DNA of 64,000 nt from Acidobacteriaceae bacterium (GCA_003134995.1 PLDC01000017.1:62001-126000); one strand, 5' to 3'. Positions 35,564 through 44,537 are shown, counted from the stretch's first letter. The notes: generated from the letters alone by a model not told the origin. Program-made: numbers and translations.

Positions 35564-37816
35564 ATGAAAAGTAAATTCATAGCAAGCTTCGCAGTCTTGA
35601 CGCTCGCGCTGGCAGGCGCGCTGTCAATTAGCGTGAGGGCTCAAACCACGCAGGAAGGCGCCGGACCCTCCGAGCAGCCCAGCGCTCCGATGGAAATCGG
35701 ACAGGAGAAATCCGCGCAACCAGCCCAGGCCGCACCAACTCAACCCGCGCCTGTCGCGCCGGATGCCGACGCGCCGAAAGCGGCAGACGATAGCAAAGCA
35801 CTGCCGTCTGGCGAAGCGCCTGCTAAGTCCGATAAGGGTGTGGGCCGCGTCAGCATGATTCATGGCGAGGTCTCGACGCAGCGCGGAGACTCGGGCACAT
35901 GGTCCGCGGCTATTTTGAATCAGCCCGTGCTGACCGGCGACAAAGTTTCCACTGGCGCTGGCGCACGAGCCGAAGTGCAACTCGACTTCGCGAACATTGT
36001 CCGCTTGGGATCGAACGCACAAGCGACTATCGCGCGCTTCACCGACAAATACATTCAAGTTCAAGTCGGGCAGGGCTTGGCGAACTACTCCGTCTTTGGC
36101 GAGAGCGAGGCTGAACCCGAAATCGACACGCCGAATGTCGCGGTTCATCCCGCGCACAAAGATGGCATCTTCCGCATTGAGGTTCGCCCCGATGGCGACT
36201 CGATCGTGATCGTCCGCAAAGGTGAAGCTGAGATTTCAACTCCGCAGGGCATTGGCCAGGTGAAGGCGGGCGAGATGGCGACGGTCCGCGGCTCCGGCGC
36301 CGACGCAAAGTACAAAATCACTCCCGCTCCCGAACGCGATGATTGGGATCGCTGGAACATCGACCGCGACCGCATGATTCACGAAGCTGCGGCGTGGAAA
36401 CATACCAACAAGTATTACGTCGGCGCCGAAGACCTCGACGCCAACGGCAAATGGGAAGACGCCGCTGACTACGGCCAAGTCTGGGTGCCGAATGAGCCCG
36501 ACGGTTGGGTTCCATACCGCGATGGCAACTGGGTATGGGAACCCTACTACGGCTGGACATGGGTTGGCTACGAGCCTTGGGGTTGGGCTCCTTACCATTA
36601 TGGCCGCTGGATGTGGTATGGCGGTGCGTGGGCGTGGTGGCCGGGACCGGTGTGGGGCGGGTTCTATCGTCCATTCTGGGCTCCGGCTTATGTGTCGTTC
36701 TTCGGATTCGGAGGCGGTTGGGGACTTGGCTTTGGATGGGGAGGTTGGGGCGGTTTTGGGTGGCTGCCGATTGGGCCTTGTGACCGTTTCTTCCCGTGGT
36801 GGGGCGGATATGGCGGACGCTTTGGTGTTGTCGGCGTCAACCGATTCGGCACGCTGAACCGCTTCGGTGGCGTTGCGCCTTTGCATGCTGGGACTGCGTA
36901 CTCGAATGTGGCGCATCTCAATGATGCGCATGTTGGCGGCGCGCTCTCGAGCGTGGCTGCTGGCAAGTTCGGAGCTGGTCGAACAACCGCTGTTGCAGCT
37001 ACTCACGCGCAGTTAAGTGGCGCGCGCATGATGACCGGCAACATGCCCGTGGTTCCTTCGCGCGCGAGCTTATCGGCCAGCGGACGCGCTGCTGCGCCTT
37101 CCACAATTCATGGCAGCGCGGCGCAGCACTTCTATGGGACGCAGAGCACGTCGCATACAGAATCATTCCAGCAGCAGACGGCGCGTTTGCAGCAATCCAT
37201 GCAGCAGGCGCACTTCTCGCCAGTTGCCGCTGGCGCGCGCGCGACAGGTCCAAGCTCTGCGGCAGCAGGATCGGCAACGGGAAAGACCGGCGCTTCAACT
37301 GCGTCGAGTAAAGAGACGAATAGTTCTGCCGCGAAAAGTGCCGCGACTCAGGCTCCTGCGAGTGAAAATGAAAATCGCAGCGGGTCTTCGAACGCGGCTG
37401 CTGGCGCGGCATCTGATGCGAAGGGAGCGGAGTCGGCCTCTGCTCACACTGAATCGAATAGCGGCGAGTGGAAGTCGTTCACGCCGGAATCGCACAGCAA
37501 CGAATCTGCGACGCGTGGCGAGAACGGCACCGAATCAGCGGGCCGCGCCGAGAGTGGGAGCTTTTGGAATCGAACCGCCTCAAGCTCGAACTCCTCGCGC
37601 GAATCCGGCGCGACCGGACGCAACGGCTACTCCCGCCCGCAGCTCAACATGAGGCAGCCCATCGCGCAGCCGCGCGGCTCGGGAGGCTACGGCGGCAGCC
37701 ACGGCAGCTCTGGCGGAGGTTCGCATAGCGCGCCGAGCGGTGGTGGCAGCCATCCCTCCAGCGGAGGCGGCGGACATTCGGGCGGCGGTGGTGGTGGTGG
37801 CGGAGGGCATCACTAA
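35564..37816 (+). CDS. Secreted FecR-domain/DUF6600 protein with Gly/Ser/His-rich tail
   Basis: About 750 aa from ATG 35564, which follows a GGGGGGAGG ribosome binding site; the longer frame at 35504 is unlikely. Signal peptide ends near VRA. After an Ala/Pro-rich linker comes a FecR-type beta domain (residues ~95-240; GRVSMIHGEVSTQRGDSGTW, TGDKVSTGAGARAEVQL, VNAGEMATV-like). Next is the W/Y/P/G-rich DUF6600 block with repeated DGxWxWxPYYGW. The C-terminal ~45 residues are almost only Gly, Ser, His and Pro. FecR domains bind ligands or partners in the periplasm; the rest is of unknown function. Likely extracytoplasmic structural or adhesive protein. Confidence 0.75.
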   Translation: MKSKFIASFAVLTLALAGALSISVRAQTTQEGAGPSEQPSAPMEIGQEKSAQPAQAAPTQPAPVAPDADAPKAADDSKALPSGEAPAKSDKGVGRVSMIHGEVSTQRGDSGTWSAAILNQPVLTGDKVSTGAGARAEVQLDFANIVRLGSNAQATIARFTDKYIQVQVGQGLANYSVFGESEAEPEIDTPNVAVHPAHKDGIFRIEVRPDGDSIVIVRKGEAEISTPQGIGQVKAGEMATVRGSGADAKYKITPAPERDDWDRWNIDRDRMIHEAAAWKHTNKYYVGAEDLDANGKWEDAADYGQVWVPNEPDGWVPYRDGNWVWEPYYGWTWVGYEPWGWAPYHYGRWMWYGGAWAWWPGPVWGGFYRPFWAPAYVSFFGFGGGWGLGFGWGGWGGFGWLPIGPCDRFFPWWGGYGGRFGVVGVNRFGTLNRFGGVAPLHAGTAYSNVAHLNDAHVGGALSSVAAGKFGAGRTTAVAATHAQLSGARMMTGNMPVVPSRASLSASGRAAAPSTIHGSAAQHFYGTQSTSHTESFQQQTARLQQSMQQAHFSPVAAGARATGPSSAAAGSATGKTGASTASSKETNSSAAKSAATQAPASENENRSGSSNAAAGAASDAKGAESASAHTESNSGEWKSFTPESHSNESATRGENGTESAGRAESGSFWNRTASSSNSSRESGATGRNGYSRPQLNMRQPIAQPRGSGGYGGSHGSSGGGSHSAPSGGGSHPSSGGGGHSGGGGGGGGGHH

Positions 37817-37853
37817 GCCCGACGATTTCGATAGCGTAAGGGTTGGCGGTGAG

Positions 37854-37882
37854 AAGGGCGTGCTAAACGGCGCGCCCTTTTT
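37854..37882 (+). terminator. Intrinsic terminator after the FecR-domain gene
   Basis: GGGCGTGC and GCGCGCCC (one G-U pair) around TAAACG, then TTTTT; the AA before the stem can pair with the first Ts. Confidence 0.8.
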
Positions 37883-38085
37883 CATGCTGCTACGCTTTGC
37901 TTCTCCTCGAATCTCGGGGGCGTGCTGCCGGTACTCGCCGATGAGCCCTTTTGATCTCTGCTCGAAAATAAATATTCGGCGAGCACGATGGAAGCTCCGG
38001 ATCGGTTGCGGGTCGGGGCCGAAATCGTAAAATCTAGTGATGGCCCCCCCTCCCCACCTTTTTGCAAAATCTCTGGAATCATCAC

Positions 38086-38093
38086 TTTAGCGG
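38086..38093. repeat. Target-site duplication, left copy
   Basis: TTTAGCGG, identical to 40614-40621, flanks the transposon exactly. Confidence 0.9.
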
Positions 38094-38118
38094 GGCACTA
38101 ATAGACTTGCCTTACCCA
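38094..38118. repeat. Terminal inverted repeat, left
   Basis: Begins GGCACTAATAGACTTG and matches the right end in 19 of 25 positions. Confidence 0.85.
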
Positions 38119-38159
38119 AACTTACCCGAACCCCGTGCTAGTTCTGAAGGGTGGTTTCC

Positions 38160-38918
38160 TTATTTGAAAATCTTGAGCCGTCTGCACTCCGCTTCCATAG
38201 CGGTCAGGACGCGCTCGACTATGCTGCCAAACTGAGGGAGGATTGTGAGAATTGGCTTACCGTCAATGAGCGCGATTTCGTTAAACGCTACAAAAAATGT
38301 GAAATCGAAATCGTAGTCGCACTCCGCACCCGGCCCGAGTTCGAGAATTACCATCTCATTTTTCGTTCGATCCCAGACAGGAGGATCGGGAATACTGACA
38401 AACCCCCGACCCTGAGCGCTGGCCCGGTTGCGGACGAATCCTTGGCCGATGGGAACCACGACTTTATGCTTGTCGGTAATCGCTACTTGGTTGAGTGCCC
38501 AGAGAAGGTCATTCCCTCCTTTGTAAGGTTGGAACCCGCAAAAAAGAGAGTGGATTGGCTCAGGAATATCCTTGGCCCGTCCGAGGGCATTTGGCATTTG
38601 AGTGAGAGTTCCTGCGAACGGGAACGCGGAGTTCTTCGGCTCCTTAACGCCCGCCGCGACCGCGATGGCATACCCGGCATTATCGAGGGCGCTGCGGAGA
38701 CTGCTCACGATGTCGGCGGTTGTGTCCGCGATGACTGGTGGGAGTTCTTCAGTCATCTTGATCTTGAAAATAAAGTGCCCCGGTTTGTCAGGATGCGGCT
38801 CAGTCACTCTTTTGTACGGCTGTTTCTGGCCGAAGGCTTCGATCTCCCTTTCGAGATCGGCGAAATGTTTCTCAGCCCGTGCGAACTTCTGCCGTGAACT
38901 TGCGAATGGGGCTGACAT
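38160..38918 (-). CDS. Passenger hypothetical protein
   Basis: 252 aa from ATG 38918 (the frame opens at 38999). No signal or membrane helix. The N-terminus is helical (SSRQKFARAEKHFADLEREIEAF); the centre contains ADTTADIVSSLRSALDNAGYAIAVAAG and ALNQVAITDKHKVVVP; the C-terminus is beta-rich (CDYDFDFTFFVAFNEIALIDGKPILTILPQF). Composition and helical Ala-rich part argue for a real, soluble protein; similar hypothetical proteins are scattered in mobile DNA of soil bacteria, as far as I recall. No enzymatic motif seen. No strong ribosome binding site. It is the largest passenger of the element. Confidence 0.75.
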   Translation of the reverse strand: MSAPFASSRQKFARAEKHFADLEREIEAFGQKQPYKRVTEPHPDKPGHFIFKIKMTEELPPVIADTTADIVSSLRSALDNAGYAIAVAAGVKEPKNSAFPFAGTLTQMPNALGRAKDIPEPIHSLFCGFQPYKGGNDLLWALNQVAITDKHKVVVPIGQGFVRNRASAQGRGFVSIPDPPVWDRTKNEMVILELGPGAECDYDFDFTFFVAFNEIALIDGKPILTILPQFGSIVERVLTAMEAECRRLKIFK

Positions 38919-39080
38919 AAAAAGTAAAAGCCCCGATGTCAGTCGGAGCTTAGTAGGTCTGCGTTGGACACTCAGATCATGCCATAGGAGTGTGTTCAAT
39001 GCAAGAACGAATCGTTACCGGGCGAACTGAGCAAATGTGGCGGGATGCTCAAGAAGTATGGCACTTCAACGAACCTGCGC

Positions 39081-39299
39081 TCACTTTTTCAGCAGAGCAT
39101 CTAGCTCAGATTGTGTCAGCGCGGTCCACTCGTAACCAAGATACTCTCGCCACTGACCGGGATTCTCGGGACACTCAACCTTCCCTTCCAGTGGCATCGT
39201 GTTCTCCAGATAAGTCCCAGAATGCGGAATGATGGGTTGGCCCATGTGTACCTTGCCGCAGATTTTGCAGTGGACAACCCAGAATCGTTGCTCTTCCAT
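39081..39299 (-). CDS. Passenger small Cys/His protein
   Basis: 72 aa from ATG 39299. Contains CKICGKVHMGQP (a CxxC plus His) and later ECPENPGQW, so a small zinc-binding fold is plausible. It ends TQSELDALLKK. Not recognised. Same strand as the 252-aa passenger and 163 nt upstream of it. Confidence 0.65.
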   Translation of the reverse strand: MEEQRFWVVHCKICGKVHMGQPIIPHSGTYLENTMPLEGKVECPENPGQWREYLGYEWTALTQSELDALLKK

Positions 39300-39357
39300 A
39301 GAAGCTACCAGAGGTCGCATCTCGCCGCGAATTATACGCCGATGCTATGATGAGCGC

Positions 39358-39564
39358 ATGAAAGCGAAACTCGATCCCACGACTACGCCAGAGCAAAAGT
39401 TCTCGCGCTTCCAGAACGCACTTCGCCGCGTGCTCACAGTCTCGAAAGACGATCTAACCCAGAGGCTTGCCGATGCCGAGAAAATACGACGCCAGGTAAA
39501 ACGAAAACCCGGACCTAAGCCGGGTTCTTCCGTTTCGGGCCGCGTTGCCGATAGTAAGGCTTAG
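39358..39564 (+). CDS. Passenger small basic helical protein
   Basis: 68 aa from ATG 39358. Sequence TPEQKFSRFQNALRRVLTVSKDDL is helical; the end KRKPGPKPGSS is strongly basic. Its stop overlaps the transposase stop by 4 nt, tail to tail. Could be a nucleic-acid-binding or antitoxin-like protein, but nothing decides this. Divergent from the 72-aa passenger with a 58-nt gap. Confidence 0.65.
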   Translation: MKAKLDPTTTPEQKFSRFQNALRRVLTVSKDDLTQRLADAEKIRRQVKRKPGPKPGSSVSGRVADSKA

Positions 39565-40565
39565 AACGGTATTTCCTTGTCCTTACCTGTGAGTTCGGCA
39601 AACGTGAGACGCTTCCCGGCAACTTGCGAGAGTGCCAGCAGAAAGCGGTCTGAGTCCTTGAGTGGATTGTCTTTCGTGGCTCGGTTGTTATAGCGGAAAA
39701 CCTGCTCATCAACGTATCGCTCAAGGTGGAACGGCTCCACGCAAACGTAGGTGCCTTTGAGATTCCGTTTCAGCAGACTCCAGAAGTTTTCCAGCCCGTT
39801 TGTGTGAACCTGTCCGCGAACATAGGTCTCCGCATGGTTCACGACTTCGTGGATATATTTCCAATTCAAATTATCGTATGGAACGGCGTTGTCGGTGTAG
39901 ACCTTTGAGCCGTATTTTACGTTCTTCATGATGGCAGTTTGTAAAACTTCGCGCTTCACGTTCGGCACCACCTGTGCGCGAATCTTGCGCTCGTCGCGGT
40001 CAAGCATTCCGACTACGATTGTTTTGCCAGTTGCGCCGCCAGTGTGACCGGACTCAGCCGCGAAACGTGCGCGACGATCACGGTGCATGTTCCGAAGTTT
40101 TCCACCAACGAAAGTCTCATCGACTTCTACGCCGCTACCATCCTTGCCACCGAGTTTGTAGTTTGATTCCGCAGCGGGAGATTTAAGCGCGAGTCTCAGA
40201 CGTTGCAGCATGAACCAAGCGGTTTTCTGTGAGACTCCCAGAGCGCGATGGAGTTCCCAGCTAGAGATACCGTTCTTACAGGCAACAAGCATCCACATTG
40301 CGGGAAGCCACTTCTGCAATGAGATGGGCGAGTCCTCAAAGATCGTGAACTTCTTGACCGAGAACTGATTCCGGCAAGAACGGCACTTCCAGCGCTTCGC
40401 GGCCTTGAGGTAGTAGGGATTTTTCGCATCTTCCCCGACACAGTAGGGGCACCGTGGGCCATCGGGCCATCGCATCAAAGCAACGGCATCAATGCAGGTC
40501 TGTTCGTCGCTAAAGTATTGAATCGCTTGCTGTAAGGTCTGAGGGATGCCGTTGACGTTTTCCAT
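39561..40565 (-). CDS. IS1595-family transposase
   Basis: 334 aa. N-terminal zinc ribbon with Cys39, Cys42, Cys61, Cys64 (CPYC...CRSC) and the typical FSVKKFTIFEDSPISLQKWL; helix-turn-helix-like ALGVSQKTAWFMLQRLR; DDE/DDN-type catalytic residues VEVDETFVGG (Asp149), VYTDNAVPY (Asp225) and HTNGLENFWSLLKR (Asn256, Glu259). Length matches the family. No frameshift or stop. It is read toward the passenger genes, with the right inverted repeat 24 nt upstream of its ATG. Confidence 0.95.
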   Translation of the reverse strand: MENVNGIPQTLQQAIQYFSDEQTCIDAVALMRWPDGPRCPYCVGEDAKNPYYLKAAKRWKCRSCRNQFSVKKFTIFEDSPISLQKWLPAMWMLVACKNGISSWELHRALGVSQKTAWFMLQRLRLALKSPAAESNYKLGGKDGSGVEVDETFVGGKLRNMHRDRRARFAAESGHTGGATGKTIVVGMLDRDERKIRAQVVPNVKREVLQTAIMKNVKYGSKVYTDNAVPYDNLNWKYIHEVVNHAETYVRGQVHTNGLENFWSLLKRNLKGTYVCVEPFHLERYVDEQVFRYNNRATKDNPLKDSDRFLLALSQVAGKRLTFAELTGKDKEIPF

Positions 40566-40588
40566 ACCAGAAGCATATCAAATTGGCG

Positions 40589-40613
40589 TGGGTAAGTCAA
40601 GTTACTTAATACC
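40589..40613. repeat. Terminal inverted repeat, right
   Basis: Reverse complement begins GGTATTAAGTAACTTG. Flanked by the duplication TTTAGCGG. Confidence 0.85.
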
Positions 40614-40621
40614 TTTAGCGG
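40614..40621. repeat. Target-site duplication, right copy
   Basis: TTTAGCGG, identical to 38086-38093; overlaps the palindrome CGGGAAATTCCCCG. Confidence 0.9.
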
Positions 40622-41020
40622 GAAATTCCCCGTAAGATCCGGATGTCAAAGAACTTAGATACTAAGATCTTTCGAATCAATGCCTTGGCGCGTGGCGATT
40701 TGCCCTGGAGCCAACCGTCACTGCCTCGAGCATGATTGCGCGATTTAATTTTGCGCGCAAGGTCAGATGTCACAACGGCCCTGTGGAAATCTTTTGGGAG
40801 GCGACGAAGTCTCTAGTAAGGCAAATGAGCGTAACGAGGATGTTTACGCCAATCATTGCCTAACGCATGATTCTCGGTGTCGAAACATACCTGTGTGACG
40901 AAGGTGCCATTCCCGAATGTTGTTTGCGCTCCAATTGGCCTCATGATAAATTTCCCCTTGCAATAAGGCCCCGGCACTACTCCCCCCTTTTCAATCTTGA
41001 ACTTCCCAGAGGTACGTACG
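40614..41020. other. Intergenic region after the transposon
   Basis: No gene. At ~40757-40777 is the inverse of an 18-21-nt sequence also present at 3520-3540 (core GTGACATCTGACCTTGCG). CTTTCGAATCAATG near 40670 resembles CTTTCGATTCAATA near 3652, so both regions may derive from the same dispersed family. Confidence 0.5.
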
Positions 41021-43498
41021 ATGCGCAGATGTATGCCAGATTGTCTTGTCCAAATCCTCCTCGCGACCGTCGCCCTGATTTTCGTTTCGTCGGGCTCCGC
41101 CTTCGCCCAGGAAGTGATCCTTCACCGGTTCGTCAATCTCGCGCAGGGTGCGTTTCCGGGAGGCACGATGGTTGCCGATACTTCAGGCAACTACTACGGC
41201 ACAACGACCTATGGAGGTTCTTACGGCTTCGGCGTTGTTTTTGAGTTGACGCCGAAATCTTCCGGTAAGTGGCAGCAAGAAGTTGTATACAACTTCACCG
41301 GTTCGACCGATGGCGCGCAGCCCAATAGCCTGGCCATCGACGCCGATGGCAACCTGTTCGGGACTACATCGGGCGGCGGCGACGGTACGGCGACCTTCGG
41401 CAACGGTGTCGCATTCAAGCTTTCCCGCGGCGCGCATAACGCCTGGACCGAAACGGCGCTTCATGTCTTTCACAACTACACCGACGGCTACAACCCGGGC
41501 GGAACTGTACTCGATTCGGCGGGAAACGTGTACGGCACTGCCGGCGGCGGCATCTTCAACAACAATTCCTGCCTCGGCTACTGCGGACTCATTTATCGTC
41601 TCAGCCCGTCGGGCAGTGGCTGGGCCGAAACCGTCCTGTACAAGTTCCGAGGCCAACACGACAGCGGCTTCCCCAGGCCACAGTTGGCGATCGATGCGTC
41701 CGGGAATCTATATGGGTCGACCGAGGCGGCGCCAAATGCAACAGTATTTGAACTGAGCCCTGGCTCAAGTCAATGGACGGAAACCACCCTCTTCTCCTTC
41801 AACGATAACGCCGCTGCCAACTTCGTGCTGCTTGATTCTTCCGGCAACATCTACGGAACTTCCACTCAGGGCGGGGGCTCTGGGCTCGTTTTCGAACTGG
41901 TTCGCGGATCGAGCGGGCAGTGGACCGAGTCCATCCTTTACACGTTTGGGGGCGGGGCGAGTGGGACCTTTCCAAATGGAATCACCTTCGACAGAGCCGG
42001 GAATCTGTACGGCACAAGCGTTTCGGGCGGCTCCGGATGCTCGACCTGCGGCACCGTTTTCAAGCTCACGCCCAGCGCCGGTAGCTGGACCGAGACCATA
42101 CTTCACAACTTCACTGGCGGAACTGACGGCCAGTTGCCCGAGGGACCGGTGCTTCTCGATTCTGCCGGAGATGTGATCGGCACCACGTATGAGGGCACAG
42201 AGGCCAATGTCGGCAGCGTCTTCGAACTCGCCGCCGGCACTTACGCGGAGACCCAGACTTATAGTTTTCCGGCAACCGACGGCGACGACATCCTAGCCGG
42301 TCTGGTGGCCGATTCAGCCGGAAATCTTTACGGCGTTGCCGCCGAAGGCGGCGTCAATCAATGTCCTGACGGCGGTGGGATCGGTTGCGGTTCTATCTTT
42401 AAACTCTCTCGTCTTGCCAACGGAACCTGGCAGCGTACGGTGCTCCACAACTTCACTGGCACGCAACACGGAGACGGCGACCTTCCCTATGGCGGCCTTG
42501 TATTCGATCCGGCTGGCAATTTATATGGGACAACGTCGAACAGCATTTACGGGGGTGGCACCGTCTTCGAGCTGTCGCCGACGGCGTCAGGCGGGTGGGA
42601 CTTCCACACGATCTACACTTTCGGCTCGTATCCTAACGACGGGACTAACCCGTGGGGTACGCTGGTTGTCGATACGGCCGGCAATCTCTACGGCACAACC
42701 ATCGGCGGCGGAAATGGCGGCTACTGCGCGACTGGCTATTGCGGCACCGTGTTCAAGCTGTCTCCGGGTAAAGGCAATAAGTGGACGGAAAGCATCATCC
42801 ACAATTTTCAGAGTTCGCCCGATGGCTTTTTCCCCACTGCAGGATTGACCATAGATGGCGCAGGAAATCTGTACGGCACAACCTCGGAGGGTGGGCTTTA
42901 CGGAGGCAATGGCCTTGGCTATGGCGTGGTCTTCGAGCTTTCCCCGAATTCCAATGGCACCTGGACGGAAGGCATTCTCTACAGTTTCACGGGCGGCAGC
43001 GATGGCAACGGGCCTTACGGCGGCGTGATTCTTGATTCGTCGGGAAATCTCTACGGCACAACCGTTTGGGGTGGGCCTGAGCCTGCCTGCGGCGAGGGAT
43101 GCGGAGTTGTCTACGAACTGACGCCCGCTGGCGGTGGGTCCTGGAACGAGACCGTGATCTACTCGTTCGCCGGCTATCCGGATGGGTATGGACCGCGCGA
43201 CACCCTGACCTTCGACGCCGCCGGAAACCTGTACGGAACGACGTCGGGAGGAGGCACTTCAGGCACCAGCCTTTGCTCTTACAGCGGCTGCGGCACGGTC
43301 TTCAAACTCACACCGTCCGCGTCAGGCTGGAACGAATCGGTTCTCTACAGCTTCAAAGGTCCGTTTGCAGACGGCAGCACGCCGTACGGCGGCGTCATTC
43401 TCGACGCTGGCGGAAACATCTACGGAACGACCAACACGGGCGGGGTGAACGGAGAGTATCCCGGAAGCGGCGGGATTGCCTTTGAGATCACGCAATAA
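41021..43498 (+). CDS. Secreted GloVer-repeat protein
   Basis: 825 aa from ATG 41021 (AGAGG upstream); TTG 40997 is less likely. Signal peptide ends near AFAQ. The mature protein is about fifteen copies of a 40-60-aa unit with ILHNFTGGTDG...P(Y/E)GG and DSAGNLYGTTxxGG, the TIGR03803 GloVer repeat, forming presumably a multi-blade propeller or solenoid at the cell surface. No catalytic motif. Cys pairs (CSTCG, CLGYCG) in several repeats suggest disulfides. Function unknown; carbohydrate or surface binding is speculation. Confidence 0.88.
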   Translation: MRRCMPDCLVQILLATVALIFVSSGSAFAQEVILHRFVNLAQGAFPGGTMVADTSGNYYGTTTYGGSYGFGVVFELTPKSSGKWQQEVVYNFTGSTDGAQPNSLAIDADGNLFGTTSGGGDGTATFGNGVAFKLSRGAHNAWTETALHVFHNYTDGYNPGGTVLDSAGNVYGTAGGGIFNNNSCLGYCGLIYRLSPSGSGWAETVLYKFRGQHDSGFPRPQLAIDASGNLYGSTEAAPNATVFELSPGSSQWTETTLFSFNDNAAANFVLLDSSGNIYGTSTQGGGSGLVFELVRGSSGQWTESILYTFGGGASGTFPNGITFDRAGNLYGTSVSGGSGCSTCGTVFKLTPSAGSWTETILHNFTGGTDGQLPEGPVLLDSAGDVIGTTYEGTEANVGSVFELAAGTYAETQTYSFPATDGDDILAGLVADSAGNLYGVAAEGGVNQCPDGGGIGCGSIFKLSRLANGTWQRTVLHNFTGTQHGDGDLPYGGLVFDPAGNLYGTTSNSIYGGGTVFELSPTASGGWDFHTIYTFGSYPNDGTNPWGTLVVDTAGNLYGTTIGGGNGGYCATGYCGTVFKLSPGKGNKWTESIIHNFQSSPDGFFPTAGLTIDGAGNLYGTTSEGGLYGGNGLGYGVVFELSPNSNGTWTEGILYSFTGGSDGNGPYGGVILDSSGNLYGTTVWGGPEPACGEGCGVVYELTPAGGGSWNETVIYSFAGYPDGYGPRDTLTFDAAGNLYGTTSGGGTSGTSLCSYSGCGTVFKLTPSASGWNESVLYSFKGPFADGSTPYGGVILDAGGNIYGTTNTGGVNGEYPGSGGIAFEITQ

Positions 43499-43663
43499 TT
43501 CTCAAGCTACGTCGCGGTACTTTCACCTGTTTTTGAATGTCCGGAAGGATTAGCAGGGCCGCAAGTGTGTGAGTGCTCAGGCAAGTCATGGGAAATTGGT
43601 GCAGTGGGATGTTACGTCAACTAATGCGGGCCCAGGAGGAACGCATCTTATCGCTTGTCATTC

Positions 43664-44272
43664 CTATTGCTTGTAGACGAGCGGAGGCCCGCTGACCTTG
43701 TGGGCCTTGAGGGCGACCGATACCTCGACGCGGTCGCCGATCTTTACGAACGGGATGCCTTTGTTCATCCCGAAGTCTTTACGGTCGAAGGTCATCGTCC
43801 CTTGAACGCTGCCTTCGCCTGTGCCCTTGCCGGAAAGTGTAAGGTGCAGCGTCTCGGGTTTGGAAACACCTCGAAGAGTGAAGGTCCCCGGCACATCAAA
43901 GGTGGTGGGACCGGTCTGCACAACCTTGGTGGAGTGAAACGTGATGTACGGATCTTCAGTTGCGTTGAAGAAGTCTTTGCTCTTTAATTTGTTGTCTTTC
44001 ATGCCGCTTCCAGTATCCACGGAGTCGGCAGAAATTTTGACGTCAAGTGTGCCTGAAGTCACGTCCGTGGACGGAAAGGTCAACGTGGCTTCCCAGTCGT
44101 TAAACTTACCTTCGATGGCGACGGAAGCCTTCACAAAGAATTTAACGTCGCTTTCTTCGGGGGTGATGGCGAAGACGGGACCTTGTGCCTGGGCTAACGC
44201 CGGCAATAGCGCCAACGCCAAAAGGCAGACGACTGTGAATCGCACGAAATCCCTCCTGCAGGTAAACGGCAC
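43664..44272 (-). CDS. YceI-family periplasmic protein
   Basis: 202 aa. Signal peptide FTVVCLLALALLPALAQA. Mature domain with ITPEESDVKFFVKASVAIEGKFNDW, LDVKISADSVDTGSGMKDNKLKSKDFFNATEDPYITFHSTKV and TFTLRGVSKPETLHL, the YceI lipocalin-like beta-barrel that binds polyisoprenoids or lipids. The NAxxxP and STKV blocks are conserved. Monocistronic. Possible role in quinone or isoprenoid handling or stress response. Confidence 0.9.
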   Translation of the reverse strand: MPFTCRRDFVRFTVVCLLALALLPALAQAQGPVFAITPEESDVKFFVKASVAIEGKFNDWEATLTFPSTDVTSGTLDVKISADSVDTGSGMKDNKLKSKDFFNATEDPYITFHSTKVVQTGPTTFDVPGTFTLRGVSKPETLHLTLSGKGTGEGSVQGTMTFDRKDFGMNKGIPFVKIGDRVEVSVALKAHKVSGPPLVYKQ

Positions 44273-44375
44273 AGCGAATCTAGATTGCGTTTAGGCTATC
44301 ACTCGCGCCCGTCAAACCGGAAGGGCACAGATCAGTTCAGCAAGCCGGTCGCTATCGCGCGGCCAACCGTTGTAT

Positions 44376-44537
44376 TCAGGCAATGCACGTTTTGAGTGGG
44401 CAGGTTTTGATGGTCTTGCCTCCGCAGAGATCGCACGTGGTTGAGGCATGGGGACTGTCTTTGGCTCCGCCCACTTGAGCGAGACTTGTAGTAGCCAACA
44501 TTGTGAGAAATGTAATAAGGACAACTCGTTTTCGCAT
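44376..44537 (-). CDS. Possible small secreted Cys-rich peptide
   Basis: 53 aa from ATG 44537. Signal peptide RKRVVLITFLTMLATTSLAQ, then a short mature part with CDLCGGKTIKTCPLKTC: four cysteines in two pairs. Weak ribosome binding site. The region is open in other frames as well, so reality is uncertain. Confidence 0.4.
   Translation of the reverse strand: MRKRVVLITFLTMLATTSLAQVGGAKDSPHASTTCDLCGGKTIKTCPLKTCIA

Larger units (their letters stand above)
37817..38093. other. Intergenic region between the FecR gene and the transposon
   Basis: No gene. It contains a terminator (37854-37882) and the 8-bp left copy of the target duplication TTTAGCGG at 38086-38093. Otherwise featureless. Confidence 0.6.
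38094..40613. mobile_element. IS1595-family transposon with passenger genes
   Basis: 2520 bp. The ends are imperfect 25-bp inverted repeats (19 of 25 matching), starting GGCACTAATAG at left and GGTATTAAGTA at right, both ending CTTACCCA inward. It is bounded by a perfect 8-bp duplication TTTAGCGG, the size known for IS1595. It encodes the transposase (39561-40565, minus) plus three other genes (38160-38918 and 39081-39299 minus, 39358-39564 plus). Passenger genes are known in IS1595 relatives. Both ends and the transposase are intact, so the copy may be active or recent. Confidence 0.9.

Noticed and set aside
38151-38897. 248-aa open frame opposite the 252-aa passenger
   Set aside because: The minus-strand frame has natural secondary-structure pattern and composition; the plus frame is its shadow.
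38990-39232. 80-aa plus-strand frame in the transposon
   Set aside because: Overlaps the 72-aa minus gene; composition is less protein-like.
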